From Afipia felis ATCC 53690 (GTDB taxonomy: Bacteria > Pseudomonadota > Alphaproteobacteria > Rhizobiales > Xanthobacteraceae): a stretch of 64,000 bases of DNA. This document shows positions 17,080 to 25,092 of this stretch, in pieces (the stretch's first letter is position 1; the number at the start of each line of letters is the position of its first letter). The DNA lies in the NCBI RefSeq assembly GCF_000314735.2, contig NZ_KB375270.1, positions 1,302,001-1,366,000 on the forward strand, read 5' to 3'. The notes under the pieces are model-generated. The model was not told where the DNA came from, did not search any database, and worked only from the letters and a program-made list of their open reading frames with translations. A program made the position numbers and the translations under genes.

Positions 17080-17487
17080 ATGACATATCCGCTGATACAG
17101 ATCGACGGGCTGGGCCCACTTGCGGCCTCGAAGCTGAAATCCCAGGGCATCCGCACGACCGCCACGCTGCTGGAGCGCGCCGGCACCTATAAGGGCCGCA
17201 AGGAATTGGCGGAGGCGACCGGCCTTTGCGAAAAACAGATTCTCGGATGGGCCAACATCGCCGACTGCATGCGCATCAAGGGCATGGGCAAGGCCAAGGC
17301 CGAGCTGATCCGCGCCGCGGGTGTCACCACGGTGCGGGAATTCGCGTTGCGAAACCCGGGACGGCTGGCGCAGGCGATGGCCGAGGCCAACACCAAGCGC
17401 AAACTGGTGCGCGTGCTCCCTTCGGAGCAGTCGGTCGGCCAGTTGATCGAGCGCGCCAAGAAGCTGCCGCTCAAGATCAGCTATTAA
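17080..17487 (+). CDS. DUF4332 helix-hairpin-helix protein
   Basis: 135 residues. Two helix-hairpin-helix-like segments are evident: IQIDGLGPLAASKLKSQGIR near the start and CMRIKGMGKAKAELIRAAGV in the middle, each with a G.G turn. This arrangement is typical of the DUF4332 family, which resembles the helix-hairpin-helix domains of DNA repair and ribosomal proteins. The C-terminus is basic (NTKRKLVRVLP, AKKLPLKISY). Nucleic-acid binding is likely from the fold, but the function is unknown. It precedes the folate genes by 73 bases on the same strand, without evidence for a shared task. Confidence 0.8.
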   Translation: MTYPLIQIDGLGPLAASKLKSQGIRTTATLLERAGTYKGRKELAEATGLCEKQILGWANIADCMRIKGMGKAKAELIRAAGVTTVREFALRNPGRLAQAMAEANTKRKLVRVLPSEQSVGQLIERAKKLPLKISY

Positions 17488-17560
17488 AGGCCGAAGTTTA
17501 GGGCAGCTTCCCACCCGCTTCCGGCTTGACTTGGCTTTCGGGACCGCGCAAAGCCGCGCC

Positions 17561-18415
17561 ATGAGCTCCCGCTCCTCAACACTTGGCACATCGCAGGACG
17601 CCCGGCACGACATATTGCCCGCGCTGCTGGCGAGGCCGCATGTGCTGGTGATGGGGGTGCTCAATATCACGCCGGATTCCTTCTCCGACGGCGGCGATTT
17701 TCTCGATCCCGCGCGCGCGCGCGCGCAGGCGGAGCAATTGATCGCCGACGGCGCCGACATCCTCGACATCGGAGCGGAATCCACCCGGCCCTATGGCGCA
17801 ACTCCCGTCTCCGCGGACGAGGAAATCGCGCGCCTTGCGCCCGTCCTGCCTGCCCTCGTCCGGCTCGGCGTGCCGGTTTCGATCGATACGATGAAAGCGG
17901 GCGTTGCGGCGTGGGCGTTCGATCAGGGCGCTGCCATCGCCAACGACGTCTGGGGCCTGCATCGCGATCCCGCGATGGCAAAGCTCGCAGCTGAGCGCGG
18001 CGTGCCCATCGTGGTGATGCACAACCGCGACGCCGCCGATCCCGCCATCGACATCATGCAGGATATCGCGACCTTCTTCGAGCGCTCGCTCACGATTGCC
18101 GCCAAGGCTGGGCTGCCACAGGCGCACATCGTGCTCGATCCCGGCATCGGCTTCGGCAAGACGCCCGAGCAGAGCATGATCGCACTCGCGCGGCTCGGCG
18201 AACTGGCCCAGTTCGAACGGCCCGTTCTGGTGGGTGCCTCGCGCAAGCGGTTTATCGCCAGCGTCTCGCCCTCCGAGCCACGCCAGCGCATCGGCGGCTC
18301 TCTTGCGGCGCATCTTCTGGCAGTTCAAAATGGCGCGCGGATCATTCGCGCGCACGACGTCTTTGAGACCGTTCAGGCGCTGCGTGTGGCGGCCGCAATC
18401 GGGGACAAACGGTGA
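17561..18415 (+). CDS. folP: Dihydropteroate synthase
   Basis: 284 residues from the ATG at 17561 (MSSRSSTLGTSQDARHD); a frame from 17531 adds ten unlikely residues. It condenses 6-hydroxymethyl-7,8-dihydropterin diphosphate with p-aminobenzoate in folate synthesis and is the sulfonamide target. All signatures are present: VMGVLNITPDSFSDGG, DIGAESTRPYG, VSIDTMK, ANDVWGL, VLDPGIGFGKTPEQ and VGASRKRFI. It overlaps folB (GTGA) and heads a folP-folB-folK operon. A run of eight GC dinucleotides (17711-17726) encodes the ARARAQA segment. Confidence 0.97.
   Translation: MSSRSSTLGTSQDARHDILPALLARPHVLVMGVLNITPDSFSDGGDFLDPARARAQAEQLIADGADILDIGAESTRPYGATPVSADEEIARLAPVLPALVRLGVPVSIDTMKAGVAAWAFDQGAAIANDVWGLHRDPAMAKLAAERGVPIVVMHNRDAADPAIDIMQDIATFFERSLTIAAKAGLPQAHIVLDPGIGFGKTPEQSMIALARLGELAQFERPVLVGASRKRFIASVSPSEPRQRIGGSLAAHLLAVQNGARIIRAHDVFETVQALRVAAAIGDKR
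17711..17726. repeat. (GC)8 dinucleotide run inside folP
   Basis: Sixteen bases of alternating GC within the coding sequence of folP, encoding alternating Ala/Arg. Such tracts can slip in replication or adopt Z-DNA; here the frame is intact. Confidence 0.8.
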
Positions 18416-18777
18416 GCGATACCATCTTCATCAAGGGCCTGCTGATGCACGCCCGCCACGGCGTCATGGAGCATGAAGCCGAAGTCGGACAGCGCTTCGT
18501 CATCGATCTGGAATTGTCGATCGACCTCGCGGATTCCTCGCGCACAGACAAGCTCGCCGACACCGTGTCCTATTCCGATGTCGTCAGCAGCGCGAGCCAG
18601 GCCTTCAAGGGCCAGAACTACTATCTGCTGGAGCGGGCGGCGGGCGCGGTGGCGGACGCGGTGCTGCGCGATTTCGACAAGGTCGAGGCCGTGAAGGTTA
18701 CGATCCACAAGCCGCACGCGCCAATCGCGGCGATCTTCGACGATGTCGGTGTCGTCATTCTGCGCAGGCGTGCCTGA
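18412..18777 (+). CDS. folB: Dihydroneopterin aldolase
   Basis: 121 residues starting with GTG at 18412, whose GTGA overlaps the folP stop, indicating translational coupling. FolB converts 7,8-dihydroneopterin to 6-hydroxymethyl-7,8-dihydropterin and glycolaldehyde. Family features: IFIKGLLMHARHGVMEHEAE with the pterin-binding start, QRFVIDLELSIDLADSSRTD, the catalytic region DTVSYSDVV, LLERAAGAVADAVL, and KVTIHKPHAPI with the conserved Lys. Length is normal. Confidence 0.95.
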   Translation: MSDTIFIKGLLMHARHGVMEHEAEVGQRFVIDLELSIDLADSSRTDKLADTVSYSDVVSSASQAFKGQNYYLLERAAGAVADAVLRDFDKVEAVKVTIHKPHAPIAAIFDDVGVVILRRRA

Positions 18778-18780
18778 GTC

Positions 18781-19272
18781 ATGGCAAGCGTGCTGATCGC
18801 GCTGGGCGGCAATGTCGGCGACGTCCGCGCGACGTTCAAATCCGCCATCTCCCACATCTGCGGCGCGACGCAAGGAATGCTCGTTGCGCGCTCGGCCGAT
18901 TACCGCACCCCGCCATGGGGCGAGGAAGACCAGCCGCCTTTCATCAATGCCTGCATCGAGATCGAAACCTCGCTCGATCCGATGGCGCTCTTGTTCACCC
19001 TGCACCGGATCGAGAAAAAATTCGGCCGCGACCGCGCCAACGAGAAGCGATGGGGACCGCGCACGCTCGATCTCGACATTCTCGCCTACGACAACGGCAC
19101 GATCCGCACGCCGGAATTGACCCTGCCGCACCCGCGCCTGTTCGAGCGTGCCTTCGTGCTGGTGCCGCTTACCGAGATCGCGCCGGACCGCGACATCGGC
19201 GGACGCACGCCGCGTCAGGCTTTAGCGGATATTCCAGCGGAAGGCATCGAACGATTGAGCGACCCTGCCTGA
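18781..19272 (+). CDS. folK: 6-hydroxymethyl-7,8-dihydropterin pyrophosphokinase (HPPK)
   Basis: 163 residues, starting three bases after folB. FolK transfers pyrophosphate from ATP to hydroxymethyldihydropterin, making the FolP substrate. Visible motifs: VLIALGGNVGDVRATF, the pterin loop RTPPWGEEDQPPFINACIEI, the ATP/Mg motif RWGPRTLDLDILAYDN with the two catalytic Asp residues, and LTLPHPRLFERAFVLVPL. Third gene of the folate operon, so three consecutive steps of the pathway are encoded in one unit. Confidence 0.96.
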   Translation: MASVLIALGGNVGDVRATFKSAISHICGATQGMLVARSADYRTPPWGEEDQPPFINACIEIETSLDPMALLFTLHRIEKKFGRDRANEKRWGPRTLDLDILAYDNGTIRTPELTLPHPRLFERAFVLVPLTEIAPDRDIGGRTPRQALADIPAEGIERLSDPA

Positions 19273-19307
19273 TATCGGCAGGCGGATAATTGTTGTATAG
19301 GAAGCGA

Positions 19308-20102
19308 ATGGCTTCATTCGCATTTTTTCGCACCATCGCCCCTGTCGCTGTTGCCAGCCTCGTTCTTGTGGGCCCCTGCTTCGCAGCCGAGCCCAAGCCG
19401 GACATCGCGATCAAGACGAACGCCGTCGATGTCAGCGTCGTGCTCGACGCGACGATCAAGGCCAATCCGGCGCTCTCCGCCGATTGTCTCGCGGAAGGCA
19501 AGCGCTACGCCGAGAAGCAGCGCAAGGAAGCCACCGACAGCAGGCGCAGCGATCCGAAATACTTTCCGAAAGACGGATATACGTTCGAACGTCAGTACCT
19601 CACCGCATCTGTTGTCGGCGGCCGCTACATCAGCGTTCTTCGGGAAGATTACGCCAACACCCACGGCGCGCATCCCAACACTTACGTCAACACGATCCTG
19701 TGGGACAATACCGCGAAGAAGCGCATCTCTATCCGGCCATTCTTCAAGGAGACCGCCGATAACGGCCCGACGCTGACCGCGATGCGAAAGGCTGTCATCG
19801 TCGCGCTGAAAGCCGAGAAGAAAGAACGCGGCATCGAGGACGACGATTCCGGTCTCGACTGGTACAAGGAGATGGGCGCAAGCCTGCTCACAATCGGTCC
19901 GGTGACGCTCGCGCCCTCGACCGAGCCCGGCAAAAGCGCGGGGCTCGTTTTTCACTACGAGCCCTATGCGGTGGGCCCTTACGCCGAGGGCCGTTTCGAC
20001 GTGACCGTGCCGTGGCAGGAGTTGAAGCCCTATCTGTCGGCGGAAGGCACGGCGATTTTCGGCGGAGCGCCGCCGAAGAGCGACAACGCCAGCCCGCGAT
20101 GA
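19308..20102 (+). CDS. Secreted DUF3298/RsiV-like protein
   Basis: 264 residues from the ATG at 19308 (AGGAAGCG upstream). A Sec signal peptide ends at CFAAEP. The mature protein has KYFPKDGYTFERQYLTASVV, DYANTHGAHPNTYVNTILWD and the C-terminal VFHYEPYAVGPYAEGRFDVT then VPWQELKPYL. The GAHP and YAVGPYAEG motifs are hallmarks of the DUF4163/DUF3298 region found in RsiV-type anti-sigma factors and in lysozyme-inhibitor-like periplasmic proteins. There is no membrane helix or cytoplasmic sigma-binding part here, so it is a free periplasmic protein, perhaps binding cell-wall or lysozyme-like ligands (inference). Its stop overlaps the next gene (ATGA). Confidence 0.75.
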   Translation: MASFAFFRTIAPVAVASLVLVGPCFAAEPKPDIAIKTNAVDVSVVLDATIKANPALSADCLAEGKRYAEKQRKEATDSRRSDPKYFPKDGYTFERQYLTASVVGGRYISVLREDYANTHGAHPNTYVNTILWDNTAKKRISIRPFFKETADNGPTLTAMRKAVIVALKAEKKERGIEDDDSGLDWYKEMGASLLTIGPVTLAPSTEPGKSAGLVFHYEPYAVGPYAEGRFDVTVPWQELKPYLSAEGTAIFGGAPPKSDNASPR

Positions 20103-20767
20103 CAACGGGCAGGATCCGCCTTCTCGTCACAGGCTTCGGCCCGTTTCCCGGCGCGCCCTACAACCCGACCGAAAAACTGGTGGACCGGCTGGTGCGCCTG
20201 CGCCGCCCCGCCTTCGCCGATGTCGAACGGATCGCCCACGTCTTTCCCGTCACCTATGAGGCGGTCGACACCCAACTGCCTGCCCTGCTCGCGCGCCACG
20301 TCCCGGATGTGCTGCTGATGTTCGGCCTCGCGACACGCACGCCCTGGTGCCGCGTGGAGACGCGGGCACGAAACACGATCACTCAGCTCTGGCCGGATGC
20401 GGATCATGGGGCGGTCCTGAGCCGCACCATTGACCCCACCGCATCCGCGACGCGCCGGTTCGGCCTCCATACGCAGCATCTGCTGCAGGCGGCGAAGACG
20501 ACGGGCATCCCCGTGCGCTCTTCGATCAACGCCGGAGCCTATCTCTGCAACTATCTGAGCTGGCGCGCGATCGAAGCCACGCAGCGCCATCCCAGCGCGT
20601 TGCCGCTCGCTGCCTTCATCCATGTGCCGCTGGTGCCGCGCGACGCCGCTCATTGGCGAAAGTCAGGGGTTGCATTCGAGCAGCTTGTCGATGCCGGAGA
20701 AGCGATGCTCATGACGCTCATTCAGCGCGCACGGGCGGAGCGCTACTGCCGTCATCCTTATCCTTGA
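20099..20767 (+). CDS. Pyroglutamyl-peptidase I family protein (C15)
   Basis: 222 residues from the ATG at 20099, which overlaps the preceding stop as ATGA. The enzyme removes N-terminal pyroglutamate from peptides. The start RIRLLVTGFGPFPGAPYNPT is the family signature. The catalytic triad can be traced: Glu in CRVETRARN, Cys in INAGAYLCNYLSW, and His in LAAFIHVPLVP. The surroundings of the Glu and Cys deviate somewhat from the classical Pcp (AGAYLCN instead of AGTFVCN), so substrate preference could differ. Cytoplasmic. Confidence 0.85.
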   Translation: MTTGRIRLLVTGFGPFPGAPYNPTEKLVDRLVRLRRPAFADVERIAHVFPVTYEAVDTQLPALLARHVPDVLLMFGLATRTPWCRVETRARNTITQLWPDADHGAVLSRTIDPTASATRRFGLHTQHLLQAAKTTGIPVRSSINAGAYLCNYLSWRAIEATQRHPSALPLAAFIHVPLVPRDAAHWRKSGVAFEQLVDAGEAMLMTLIQRARAERYCRHPYP

Positions 20768-20924
20768 TGCTATTTCTTGGCTTGGTGCTGAAAATTTTAG
20801 CCAGTAACAAATCCGGCGCTGCGGATATTAGAATAACACCCAACCCGGGAATAAAGGACAGCAAGAAGGCAGCGAAAAAATAACTGCTAATCTTAATGTC
20901 TGTTGGAATATCTCGTAACTTCAT
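20718..20924 (-). CDS. Possible small membrane protein, AT-rich
   Basis: 68 residues beginning MKLRDIPTDIKISSYFFAAF, with one long hydrophobic hairpin-like segment (about 13-45) and a charged C-terminus. It is AT-rich compared with its surroundings, and its last 50 bases are antisense to the end of the pyroglutamyl-peptidase gene. The ribosome binding site (TGGAAAC) is weak. It could be a genuine recently acquired or fast-evolving gene, or a chance frame in an AT-rich patch; I lean slightly to the former because of the membrane-protein-like composition. Confidence 0.4.
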   Translation of the reverse strand: MKLRDIPTDIKISSYFFAAFLLSFIPGLGVILISAAPDLLLAKIFSTKPRNSIKDKDDGSSAPPVRAE

Positions 20925-21076
20925 GTTTCCAGAATACCGAACTGAAAAACCGAATTCACAATCGCGAGCGCCCGAACCGGGACAGCGTCAAATTAACTTA
21001 TCAAGCCACAAGCTATTGTCGCCGCGCCATCTTTCAACCTGAGGACATGCCATAAACCGGCGACAGGAGCCGCATC

Positions 21077-22438
21077 ATGGATTTCACCCGTCGCCGCTTC
21101 ATAGGTTCGCTCAGCGTATCGGCCGCTGCGCTGATGCTCGGGAATGCCGCTGCCAGAGCCGCACCTGCAACGCCGTCTGTCGGCCGTGATGCGGGCCAGC
21201 TCGGCGTGAAAGCGAACAGCCCGGACGACCAGACCGCTCCGCTGCAGCGCGCGATCGATGCCGCGGCGGCGGCCCGTACTCCACTGGTGCTGCGGCCCGG
21301 CCTCTATCGCACCGGCGAGCTTGAACTGCCGGATGGCGCACAGATCATCGGCACGCGCGGGGCCACGCGGCTGGAATTTACCGGCGGCACGGCACTTTTC
21401 ACGGCCAAAGGCGTGGACGGTCTCGCTTTGACCGGGCTGACACTCGACGGCGGCGGCGTCGAACTGCCGCAACGGCGCGGCCTCATCAGCCTGCAGGCCT
21501 GCCGCGATCTCCACATCGCCGATTGCGACATTGTCGGAAGCCGCCGCAACGCCATCTGGCTGGAGACGTGCTCCGGCGACATTCGCGGCACCATTATCCG
21601 CCAGACCTCAGCGACGGCCATTGTCAGCGTCGATGCGCTCGGCCTCCTGATCGCGCAGAACGTCGTTCAGGACGCGTCCGAGAATGGCATCGAGATCCTG
21701 CGCTCGGCGCCCGGCGACGACGGCACCATCGTCACTGACAACCGCATCGAAAACATCAAGGCTGGCCCCGGCGGCTCAGGGCAGTACGGCAACGGCATCA
21801 ACGCCTTTCGCGCCGGCAACGTGATCGTGCGCGGCAACCGCATCCGCAATTGCGACTTCTCCGGCGTGCGCGGCAACTCAGCCTCCAACATCCAGATCAT
21901 CGCCAACAATGTCACCGACGTGCGCGAGGTTGCGCTCTATGCGGAGTTCGCGTTCGAAGGCGCGATCATCGCCAGCAATGTCGTCGATGGCTGCGCCACC
22001 GGCGTGTCGGTCGCCAATTTCAACGAAGGTGGCCGCCTCGCCGTCGTGCAGGGCAACATCATCCGCAATACCAAAGCGCAGCGCGATCCGGGGTCGGATA
22101 TCGAAACCGGCGGCCACGGCATTTACGTCGAGGCCGACAGCAACGTCACCGGCAATGTGATCGAGAACGCGCCGGTCTGCGGCATCGTCGTGGGTTGGGG
22201 GCAATATCTGCGCGACGTCAATGTCGCCGACAACGTGATCCGCAACGCCTTCGTCGGCATCGGCATCTCGGCGGTGGACGGCACCGGCAAAACGCTCGTG
22301 ACGGGCAACCTGATCTCGAACGCGCCGCGCGGCGCGATCGTCGGTTACGATCACTACAAACCGATCACCGGCGATCTCGCGGTGGTCGGCGCGTCAGGAT
22401 TTCCGAAAATCGTACTGGGACTGAACACGGTCCAGTAG
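21077..22438 (+). CDS. Tat-exported right-handed beta-helix protein (TIGR03808 family)
   Basis: 453 residues. The N-terminus MDFTRRRFIGSLSVSAAALM is a classic twin-arginine signal with cleavage near ARAA. The mature part begins like a pectate-lyase-type helix cap (DDQTAPLQRAIDAAAAARTP, then LVLRPGLYRTGELELPDG) and continues with many 20-24-residue coils of the pattern NxI.GNxI.N, as in GNVIVRGNRIRNCDFSGVRG and VNVADNVIRNAFVGIGIS. This matches the Tat-translocated repeat family TIGR03808. Beta-helices of this kind usually bind or cleave polysaccharide, but no catalytic site is apparent. It converges and overlaps by 45 bases with the TIGR03809-type gene, its usual partner. Confidence 0.85.
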   Translation: MDFTRRRFIGSLSVSAAALMLGNAAARAAPATPSVGRDAGQLGVKANSPDDQTAPLQRAIDAAAAARTPLVLRPGLYRTGELELPDGAQIIGTRGATRLEFTGGTALFTAKGVDGLALTGLTLDGGGVELPQRRGLISLQACRDLHIADCDIVGSRRNAIWLETCSGDIRGTIIRQTSATAIVSVDALGLLIAQNVVQDASENGIEILRSAPGDDGTIVTDNRIENIKAGPGGSGQYGNGINAFRAGNVIVRGNRIRNCDFSGVRGNSASNIQIIANNVTDVREVALYAEFAFEGAIIASNVVDGCATGVSVANFNEGGRLAVVQGNIIRNTKAQRDPGSDIETGGHGIYVEADSNVTGNVIENAPVCGIVVGWGQYLRDVNVADNVIRNAFVGIGISAVDGTGKTLVTGNLISNAPRGAIVGYDHYKPITGDLAVVGASGFPKIVLGLNTVQ

Positions 22439-22729
22439 GCCGGGCTTCGGCAGACTTCCCGGAACGCGATCCTCGCTATGTTGCGCAATCGCGACCTCGA
22501 TCGTCTTGTCGAGCGCGGCGTCGGGCGGCGCGAGATCTTCCCAGACTTTCAGCGCGTCGTGCGCTTCCTGAAGCATCGCGAAGAAATCGCTTTCGGTGTG
22601 ATAGAGCTTCCAGCGCCCACTGCTGCCCAGTTCGTGCAGGTGATCGAGCCGCTGCTTCGCGAGAATGCGCCATCGCGCGACTACCGCGCGACCAGCGGCT
22701 GCGACCGGCTTCGGGGGAGCTTCAGACAT
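22394..22729 (-). CDS. TIGR03809-like small protein
   Basis: 111 residues from the ATG at 22729, preceded by GGAAACAGGCG; a longer frame to 22870 is unsupported. The product has no signal peptide and is mainly helical: VVARWRILAKQRLDHLHELG, RWKLYHTESDFFAMLQEAHD and a DWxxL-like WEDLAPPD. This fits the small TIGR03809 family known as the genomic neighbour of TIGR03808 in Bradyrhizobium-type genomes. Its last 45 bases are antisense to the end of the TIGR03808 gene. Being cytoplasmic while its neighbour is exported, it might be a regulator or export helper (inference). Confidence 0.7.
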   Translation of the reverse strand: MSEAPPKPVAAAGRAVVARWRILAKQRLDHLHELGSSGRWKLYHTESDFFAMLQEAHDALKVWEDLAPPDAALDKTIEVAIAQHSEDRVPGSLPKPGLLDRVQSQYDFRKS

Positions 22730-22962
22730 CGCCTGTTTCCATAACAAACACGTTGCAGGAATGACGCCAGCCTTACAGGACGGCTGCGAAACAATGGTGA
22801 CACAAAGCAACTTGAGGAACGCGACAGACGCGAGAAACGCAGCGGGCATCTGCCCGGTTCGGCGAAGCAATAGAATCGCCGCTTGAATGACCCATCGTCG
22901 CCACCGGATGGCTTCGGGTCAAGGTATTCGCTTACAGAAGCCTTCCAATCCGGCGCGCAAGG

Positions 22963-24390
22963 TTAACGCGGCGCGCGCGCAGACGGCTCGGACGCGGTGG
23001 CAACAGGGGCCGCCACCGCCGACACAGCCGCAAAGGCATCGGCCTCCCCCGCTCCGAAACGATCGTCCCGGCCGGGAGCCCCCAGATCGCGGGCCGATTG
23101 CGTCAGTGCCTGCCGCACCTCGTCGGGGGTAAGCGACGGATTGCGCGCCAGCATCAGGGCCGCAAGCCCGCTGACGTAAGCGGCCGACAACGACGTGCCG
23201 GACGAGACGCCGTATTTCCCGTCCGGCAGCGGCGCGAGGATGTCCACGCCCGGTGCTGCGACGGCGACATAAGCGCCCTGATTGGCTTTCGCGAAAATGG
23301 CGTCGGACGCGTCCGTCGCGGTCACGCCGATGACGTGAGGATCAGCACCTGGAAACAGCGGCGCGGCCTTCGGCCCGGCGTTGCCCACCGCCGCCACCAG
23401 CACCATGTTCTTGGCCGCGGCCGCCGCGAGGCCGCGCGCGATCACCGCATCGCGCGGACCAGCGAAACTCATGTTGACGATCTGCGCGCCATTCGAGGCG
23501 GCATAATCGAGCCCCTTCAGCACGAGAAACGTCGTGCTCTCCGCACCCGTTTTGCTTTCGCCAAACGCGCGGATCGCAAGCAGCTTCGCGGCGGGCGCCG
23601 CACCCTTGAGCGTGGCATGCGCGGCAATGATGCCCGCGATGCTGGTACCGTGCGCGTGCGCCTTCTCCTTGCTGTCCAGCGCGTCGAACGTGCCCGCGAT
23701 CGAGCCCGCCAGTTCAGGATGAGCGATGTCGATGCCGGAATCGATCACCGCAACCTTGATCTTCTCACCGGTCGAGAGCGCCTGCGCTTCAGGCAAACGC
23801 AGCTTTGCCAGCGCGTACTGGAACGGTGCCTTGCCGCCCGGATCATCCTGCAATCGGAAAATCGAATTGCGCTGCGCCGACTTGATGCCGCCATCCGCGC
23901 TCAACTGCTTCACGACGGTGTCGACGGAGCGCCCGTCCGGAATTCGCCAGCGATAGAATGTCGTGTCCAGCAGCGCGATGTGCTGCGACTGCACCTGCCG
24001 CAGCCGGTGCTTCTTCGCGATGTCCTGCACCTGTGCGGCGGTCGGCTGCCCCGCGATCTCGATCAGCACTTCATTCGGCACGAACGTCCGGTCGGCAGCG
24101 GCAACGGGATTACGCGACGATTTCTTGGAGGCGCGCTCCGGCGGCGGCTTGCGCGTCCGCGGAGGTCCGTTTTCGATGCGATCCTCGACCACCGGACCGT
24201 AGTTCAGGTTCGGCGAATAGCGCACGCTCGGATTGATGGGAATTCGCGGGCCGACATGGATATTGGGACCGCCGACGCTTAGCCCGCGCATCTGCGCCAG
24301 CGCCGGTGCGACGACGAGCGGAGACAATCCGAGGGCCGCTGCAAGCAGTAGAGCCTGGGTTCTCCGGGTCAGATCGTGTCGCTTCGTCAT
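22963..24390 (-). CDS. Secreted subtilisin-like serine peptidase (S8)
   Basis: 475 residues. A signal peptide ends at PALAQ (about residue 33), followed by a low-complexity stretch (34-100), a propeptide-like domain (about 104-183, VPNEVLIEIAGQPTAAQVQD onward) and the catalytic domain. The triad is Asp217 (AVIDSGIDIAH), His247 (HAHGTSIAG) and Ser400 (SSGTSLSAAYVSG), with oxyanion Asn337 (VAAVGNAGP). All are intact, so it should be active. The C-terminal tail is Ala/Pro/Ser-rich. It lies 39 bases downstream of an anti-sigma gene whose periplasmic domain resembles this propeptide, suggesting it acts on that anti-sigma factor or is its regulatory target. Confidence 0.88.
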   Translation of the reverse strand: MTKRHDLTRRTQALLLAAALGLSPLVVAPALAQMRGLSVGGPNIHVGPRIPINPSVRYSPNLNYGPVVEDRIENGPPRTRKPPPERASKKSSRNPVAAADRTFVPNEVLIEIAGQPTAAQVQDIAKKHRLRQVQSQHIALLDTTFYRWRIPDGRSVDTVVKQLSADGGIKSAQRNSIFRLQDDPGGKAPFQYALAKLRLPEAQALSTGEKIKVAVIDSGIDIAHPELAGSIAGTFDALDSKEKAHAHGTSIAGIIAAHATLKGAAPAAKLLAIRAFGESKTGAESTTFLVLKGLDYAASNGAQIVNMSFAGPRDAVIARGLAAAAAKNMVLVAAVGNAGPKAAPLFPGADPHVIGVTATDASDAIFAKANQGAYVAVAAPGVDILAPLPDGKYGVSSGTSLSAAYVSGLAALMLARNPSLTPDEVRQALTQSARDLGAPGRDDRFGAGEADAFAAVSAVAAPVATASEPSARAPR

Positions 24391-24429
24391 GCTGTCACCC
24401 GTGATGCTGCATGAAGGAAATGCGAGAAA

Positions 24430-25092
24430 TTATTGCGTCGCAGCGGCAAACGTGACGATCTTGTCCGCCTTGACCTTCGCGATGAGTTGCTCCGCATCCG
24501 CCGCCGCAAGTGTCTTGTCGCCGAACTTCACCGTGAACATGCCCGCAGACGGGCCCGACACGATGGAGCCGTGATAGGTACCGAGAAACGCGGTGATCTC
24601 GTTGAGGGTGGCGTCGGGCTTGAATCCCACCAGCACACGCGTGCCCGCTGTCGGGGCCTCGGACGATGCCGTCTGGTACCCGCTGCCCTGCTTCACCACC
24701 GTCGTCGAGATGATCCCGGCCTGCAGCACCAGCGCGAGCAGCGCCGCAGCCGCCGACCAGCCGAGCGCACGCGGCGACAATCCACCGAAGAACGCGCCCA
24801 GTCGGGCGATCAGGCCGGATGCGCGCGACGGATCGCGCGCGGGTTCGGCATCGATCGCAGCGAACAGCTTCTCCAGCGCATGGGTGGACGGCGCGCCGAG
24901 GTCTTCGTTCAGGAGCACGGTCTCGGCCAGTTCGTCCTGGATGACCTCGTACTGCTTCGCGAGCACGGGGTCCTTGGCGAGCGCCGCATCGACGCGTTTC
25001 GTCTCCTCGGCACTGAGCGTGCCCGCCGCCCGCCAGGGCAGCAGCGCCTCGATCTTGCCGGGCTCGGCCAGTTCCTTGTCGTTCGCCGTCAT
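24430..25092 (-). CDS. Membrane anti-sigma factor with propeptide-like periplasmic domain
   Basis: 220 residues. The N-terminal cytoplasmic part (1-110) is helical, with LPWRAAGTLSAEETKRVDAA typical of anti-sigma domains, but without the Cys/His zinc motif. One membrane helix spans about 111-133. The periplasmic part (134-220) contains RVLVGFKPDATLNEITAFLG, then GMFTVKF and AEQLIAKVKADKIVTFAA, giving a strand-helix-strand-strand-helix-strand order like subtilase propeptides (inhibitor I9-like). The start overlaps the sigma gene stop by four bases, so sigma and anti-sigma are coupled. The function call is strong from context; the fold of the periplasmic domain is inference. Confidence 0.8.
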   Translation of the reverse strand: MTANDKELAEPGKIEALLPWRAAGTLSAEETKRVDAALAKDPVLAKQYEVIQDELAETVLLNEDLGAPSTHALEKLFAAIDAEPARDPSRASGLIARLGAFFGGLSPRALGWSAAAALLALVLQAGIISTTVVKQGSGYQTASSEAPTAGTRVLVGFKPDATLNEITAFLGTYHGSIVSGPSAGMFTVKFGDKTLAAADAEQLIAKVKADKIVTFAAATQ

